DNA of 64,000 bases. Origin: Ancylostoma caninum (lineage: Eukaryota; Nematoda; Chromadorea; Rhabditida; Ancylostomatidae). Both the position numbers and the translations under genes were made by a program. This document shows positions 61,223 through 64,000 of the stretch, piece by piece (the first letter of the stretch is position 1; each line of letters starts with the position of its first letter). The notes beneath the pieces are model-generated. The model was given only the letters and a program-made list of their open reading frames with translations, did no database searches and had not been told where the DNA came from. Where the stretch lies: NCBI GenBank assembly GCA_037903475.1, contig JBAJFG010000029.1, positions 1,447,501 through 1,511,500 of the forward strand. The letters run 5' to 3'.

Positions 61223-64000
61223 TTGGAACCAACAAGGAATGTAAAACATAGCGCGGTGAACTCTTGTCGACTGAAGAGCCCCCAGGGGCTCACTCTACAA
61301 CCGAGCAACGGGGTCGAAAAAGGCGGCCGTTCTCAAACAAAACGACCTGAAATAGACCGCGCAACTCGATGAAATCCCGCCAGTGAGCGATTCGATGTCA
61401 TTGCAAAGTCTCAAAAAAGACATTGAACTGCGCTGGAGAACTGTCACTGTCTCAGAAAAAATTTAATAAAATATTTCACTACGAAGTTTCTCTTTCGTTA
61501 CCCTTAGTAGTACTATTTAGTCACCTGATAGTTGTGATCACGTCACAGAACGACCCGCAGTCAATATAATCCCTTGTTTCAGCAGCTCAGAGTAGAAAAT
61601 TGACCTATCCACTCGGAATTCAGATTTTATACTTAGAATTTTTCTGGTTATAAAGAGTTTGCCTAGGTAAGTAAGAATCTGTCAATAGATGCGATATCTT
61701 TCTTCTTCAGCAGGGGGGTTGGGTCCTTCTGTGTAGCTGCACATTCCCCCCCCCCCCCTCTGAAGAGTCTTCATACTGCTCTTTTCTTCATCAAACCCAT
61801 GGTATGTTTTCGCTATTATATTTCGCTCGATTATTTCGTCCCAATCGCCGCAGAATGCGCTGCACCCACGTAGTGAAAACAAGATTTACCTAACCCTTAG
61901 TTCTTTCTGAAGCGTGGGTTTCAGAACCAGCTACTCTCGAGACGGTTTTTAGGCCCCGCTTGAGAACGAGAGTGTCGCAGCGTGAGGGCAAATAGACGTT
62001 TGTCCCGCCTGCTAGTGTGGCACTGAAACACCAGGAACATAATGCTAAATATACGGGGAGAGGAGGGTGAAGGAGGGGGGGGGGGGGGTACAACAAACAG
62101 GAATTTGACAATAGTGATTTAACAGTGTTCGATTTTCAAAGACCCAAAACCTTGAAAAAAATTGTTTTGGCCGAAACCGGGGTGAGGCACTGAATACGAA
62201 CATCGTGTTCGTTCCGTACAGTGAAAGACTCTGGCATTTTTACGGTGGGTGTACGGTAGCATGTGGTAGTGTATCCACCGTAACCTTGTAAGAATGAGGC
62301 TACGGTACAAAATGATTATGATGTCTGTGCTCAGCACCTACCAAAGCTTCGAACTATCGTGTGACCAACAGTACCTACGACCTACCCACCGTAACCCTAC
62401 AAAATTGGGGCTACGGTTCAAAATGGATACGATGCACGAGTTATCACGTCAAATATGTAACTCCCCCCCCCCCCCTCCTCTAGGCAAAGTTTCAGCTAAA
62501 CAAGGTGAAGATTGGGTCCGTGAAATTTGAATAGTGTAAGCAGAAGTTCAAAACACTAAAAAAAACAAAAAAAAAAAAAAACAAATAAACAAAGGAAAAC
62601 AAGAATTTTCAAATAATGATAGACATGGACAATATACTCTGAAGTATGATAAACTGTAGTAATAGCGTAAATATCGTCTGTTCAAACGCGACGGTAGTAG
62701 CGCAATCGTGCAAATCGCCTGTTTTTCTCTCCACTCTCCCCAATTTCAGCACACTTTCTAGCACTCTCTTCTTTGCTGCGTTTCTCCAACTATCTTCGAA
62801 CAGACTGTATTCACAAGATTTATTTCAGTAACAACGCGTAGCTAACAAGGATCGCTTCCTTGCTTTTGAACCCTGGAGTATGACGTCAATTTATTCTTGG
62901 AATACGTTGTGACAGAAACTCAGTGGTACTTGGTCCCTCCCCCGCTTCTGGTAAATCTCACCATTATTCCCACCTATTCCTGTATTTCTAATGATCCCTG
63001 CATGTCAAGGCTAAATCTTCTTTTTGTTTCAGTTTCACGCCTTTACTTAGCTTGCGCACCTTGAGTGTATCAATAAAATAAAATAAAATAAAATAAGGTT
63101 CTGCGGAAAAGAAAACATAGAGGTAGAAGAAGAAAAAAAACAACTTGAACTTTAAATTATGTGCACTGCAGACTAGATAACAAAACGAATTGCACTTTTA
63201 GCGAGGAGTAATGAAATCATTAGGAAGGAAGGCCACAATCTTGATGGGCTAATCGTTTGTTTTTGCACGCAAAATCGGCATTGACGCGCTGAAGATCGTC
63301 GTGAAACTTGGAAAACGATTTGGAGGTTTCTCCCGGCATTGATAATTCTTGTGCTAGATGTATGTATAGAGATGAAAAAAACAAAGAGGATGAGTAGATG
63401 AGATAGAACAGTTTTTCTTACCAGCCCAAAATTTTCCGGGATTTCAGGAACACTTATTTATTTATTACGCACAGGAAGGCTTCTTTTGCTAGACGAACGT
63501 ACGTATAAAAAGCAAAAACAAAGAAGCGTAGATGAGATAGAATATTTTTATTTTAGAACATATTCGCATAATGTTTTCAACATCTTTGTTCGTTTTGTCC
63601 TGGCTAACTACTTTCGTTCACGTGGCTATTATTCCTAATGCTCCATCCATTCTTTTGATAGCATTCCTTGCTTAGTTCCTGCCTTCCACTACTTTTACTT
63701 ATGCTTGAGAATGTTCTCGAGGCGCATTCTAAATAAATAATAAACAAATAAATAAAAGTGAATTCAACCGAGATTTCCATGCTAACAGTTATCCCAAGTC
63801 AAAGACGACGCGAATCATGGGTTCGCTTGGCCTGGAATTCTGGCTGCTGTAGTCCGAGGATTTAGCTAGGGCTGTCCGGCACTTGCGGCTTTGGGGAAGT
63901 TGATCCCATCCCCCCCAGGAGAAGTTGCAGGGGATCGAATAGATTGTCGCTTTTTGCCTATCCAACGCTATAAATCGCTACCTTCAATTAGTGTGGATGA
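61223..64000. other. No supported gene; several C/G tracts and duplications
   Basis: C tracts at 61746-61758 and 62463-62475, and a G tract at 62075-62088. A diverged direct repeat at about 62274-62330 and 62383-62440 shares CCACCGTAACC, GGCTACGGT and CAAAATG. A second at 63349-63412 and 63487-63545 shares GCTAGA-GAACGTA or similar, AAAACAAAGA and TAGATGAGATAGAA. AAAATA repeats at 63075-63097. No frame has a recognisable domain. Confidence 0.5.

Noticed and set aside
60924..61308. Three minus-strand Ser-Phe-Ile-His repeat frames
   Set aside because: Translation of the GAAT microsatellite in all frames.

Overview
This is a non-coding-rich animal genomic window, most likely from a clade V (strongylid, hookworm-like) nematode. 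The reasons are: genes broken into short exons of 60-270 bp with GT/AG introns, some as small as about 60-70 bp and others over 3 kb; T-rich TTTTCAG-type acceptors; an RTE-type LINE relic; many short inverted-repeat elements; and long poly-C/poly-G tracts. Species assignment is inference. There is no bacterial-style gene organisation, and most long open frames are by-products of simple repeats.

The one gene that can be read with certainty is on the minus strand, about 12.9-25.3 kb: a MET/RON-type receptor tyrosine kinase. Nine exons were joined by hand from the juxtamembrane segment (25.30-25.15 kb) through the ATP loop GKGYFG, the VAVK lysine, [22 protein letters not shown] and the C-lobe to a short tail ending at 12942. 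Every splice phase agrees. The closest known relatives by sequence style are the nematode MET-like receptors (C. elegans svh-2 group). The ectodomain and membrane helix are not securely located: a 62-nt hydrophobic exon (25331-25392) and a Cys-rich exon (33309-33413) are candidates.

Other gene candidates are weaker: a minus-strand exon with two transmembrane helices (37239-37509); a possible first exon at 43.2-43.3 kb; a small basic two-exon plus-strand gene at 29.5-29.8 kb; and a chain of three plus-strand exon candidates with matching phases at 53.8-55.8 kb. Decayed protein sequence includes an RTE reverse-transcriptase relic (7.55-9.25 kb), an immunoglobulin-domain relic (about 50.86-51.03 kb) and an unidentified relic at 45.6 kb.

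The rest is repeats. Two minisatellite arrays, at 10.94-11.43 kb and 48.95-50.60 kb, have the same 59-bp monomer length and are recognisably the same family although 38 kb apart. A 380-bp CA tract abuts the first, and a 190-bp GAAT tract lies at 61 kb. At least eight inverted-repeat or MITE-like families were recognised by eye, including a mariner-type element (28.86-29.10 kb), a TAA-duplicating element (30.30-30.54 kb), a foldback at 37.0-37.2 kb, a perfect 28-bp TIR pair at 48.0-48.4 kb, and a dispersed element bounded by TACCC/GGGTA motifs with five copies. Several sit inside the large introns of the kinase gene.
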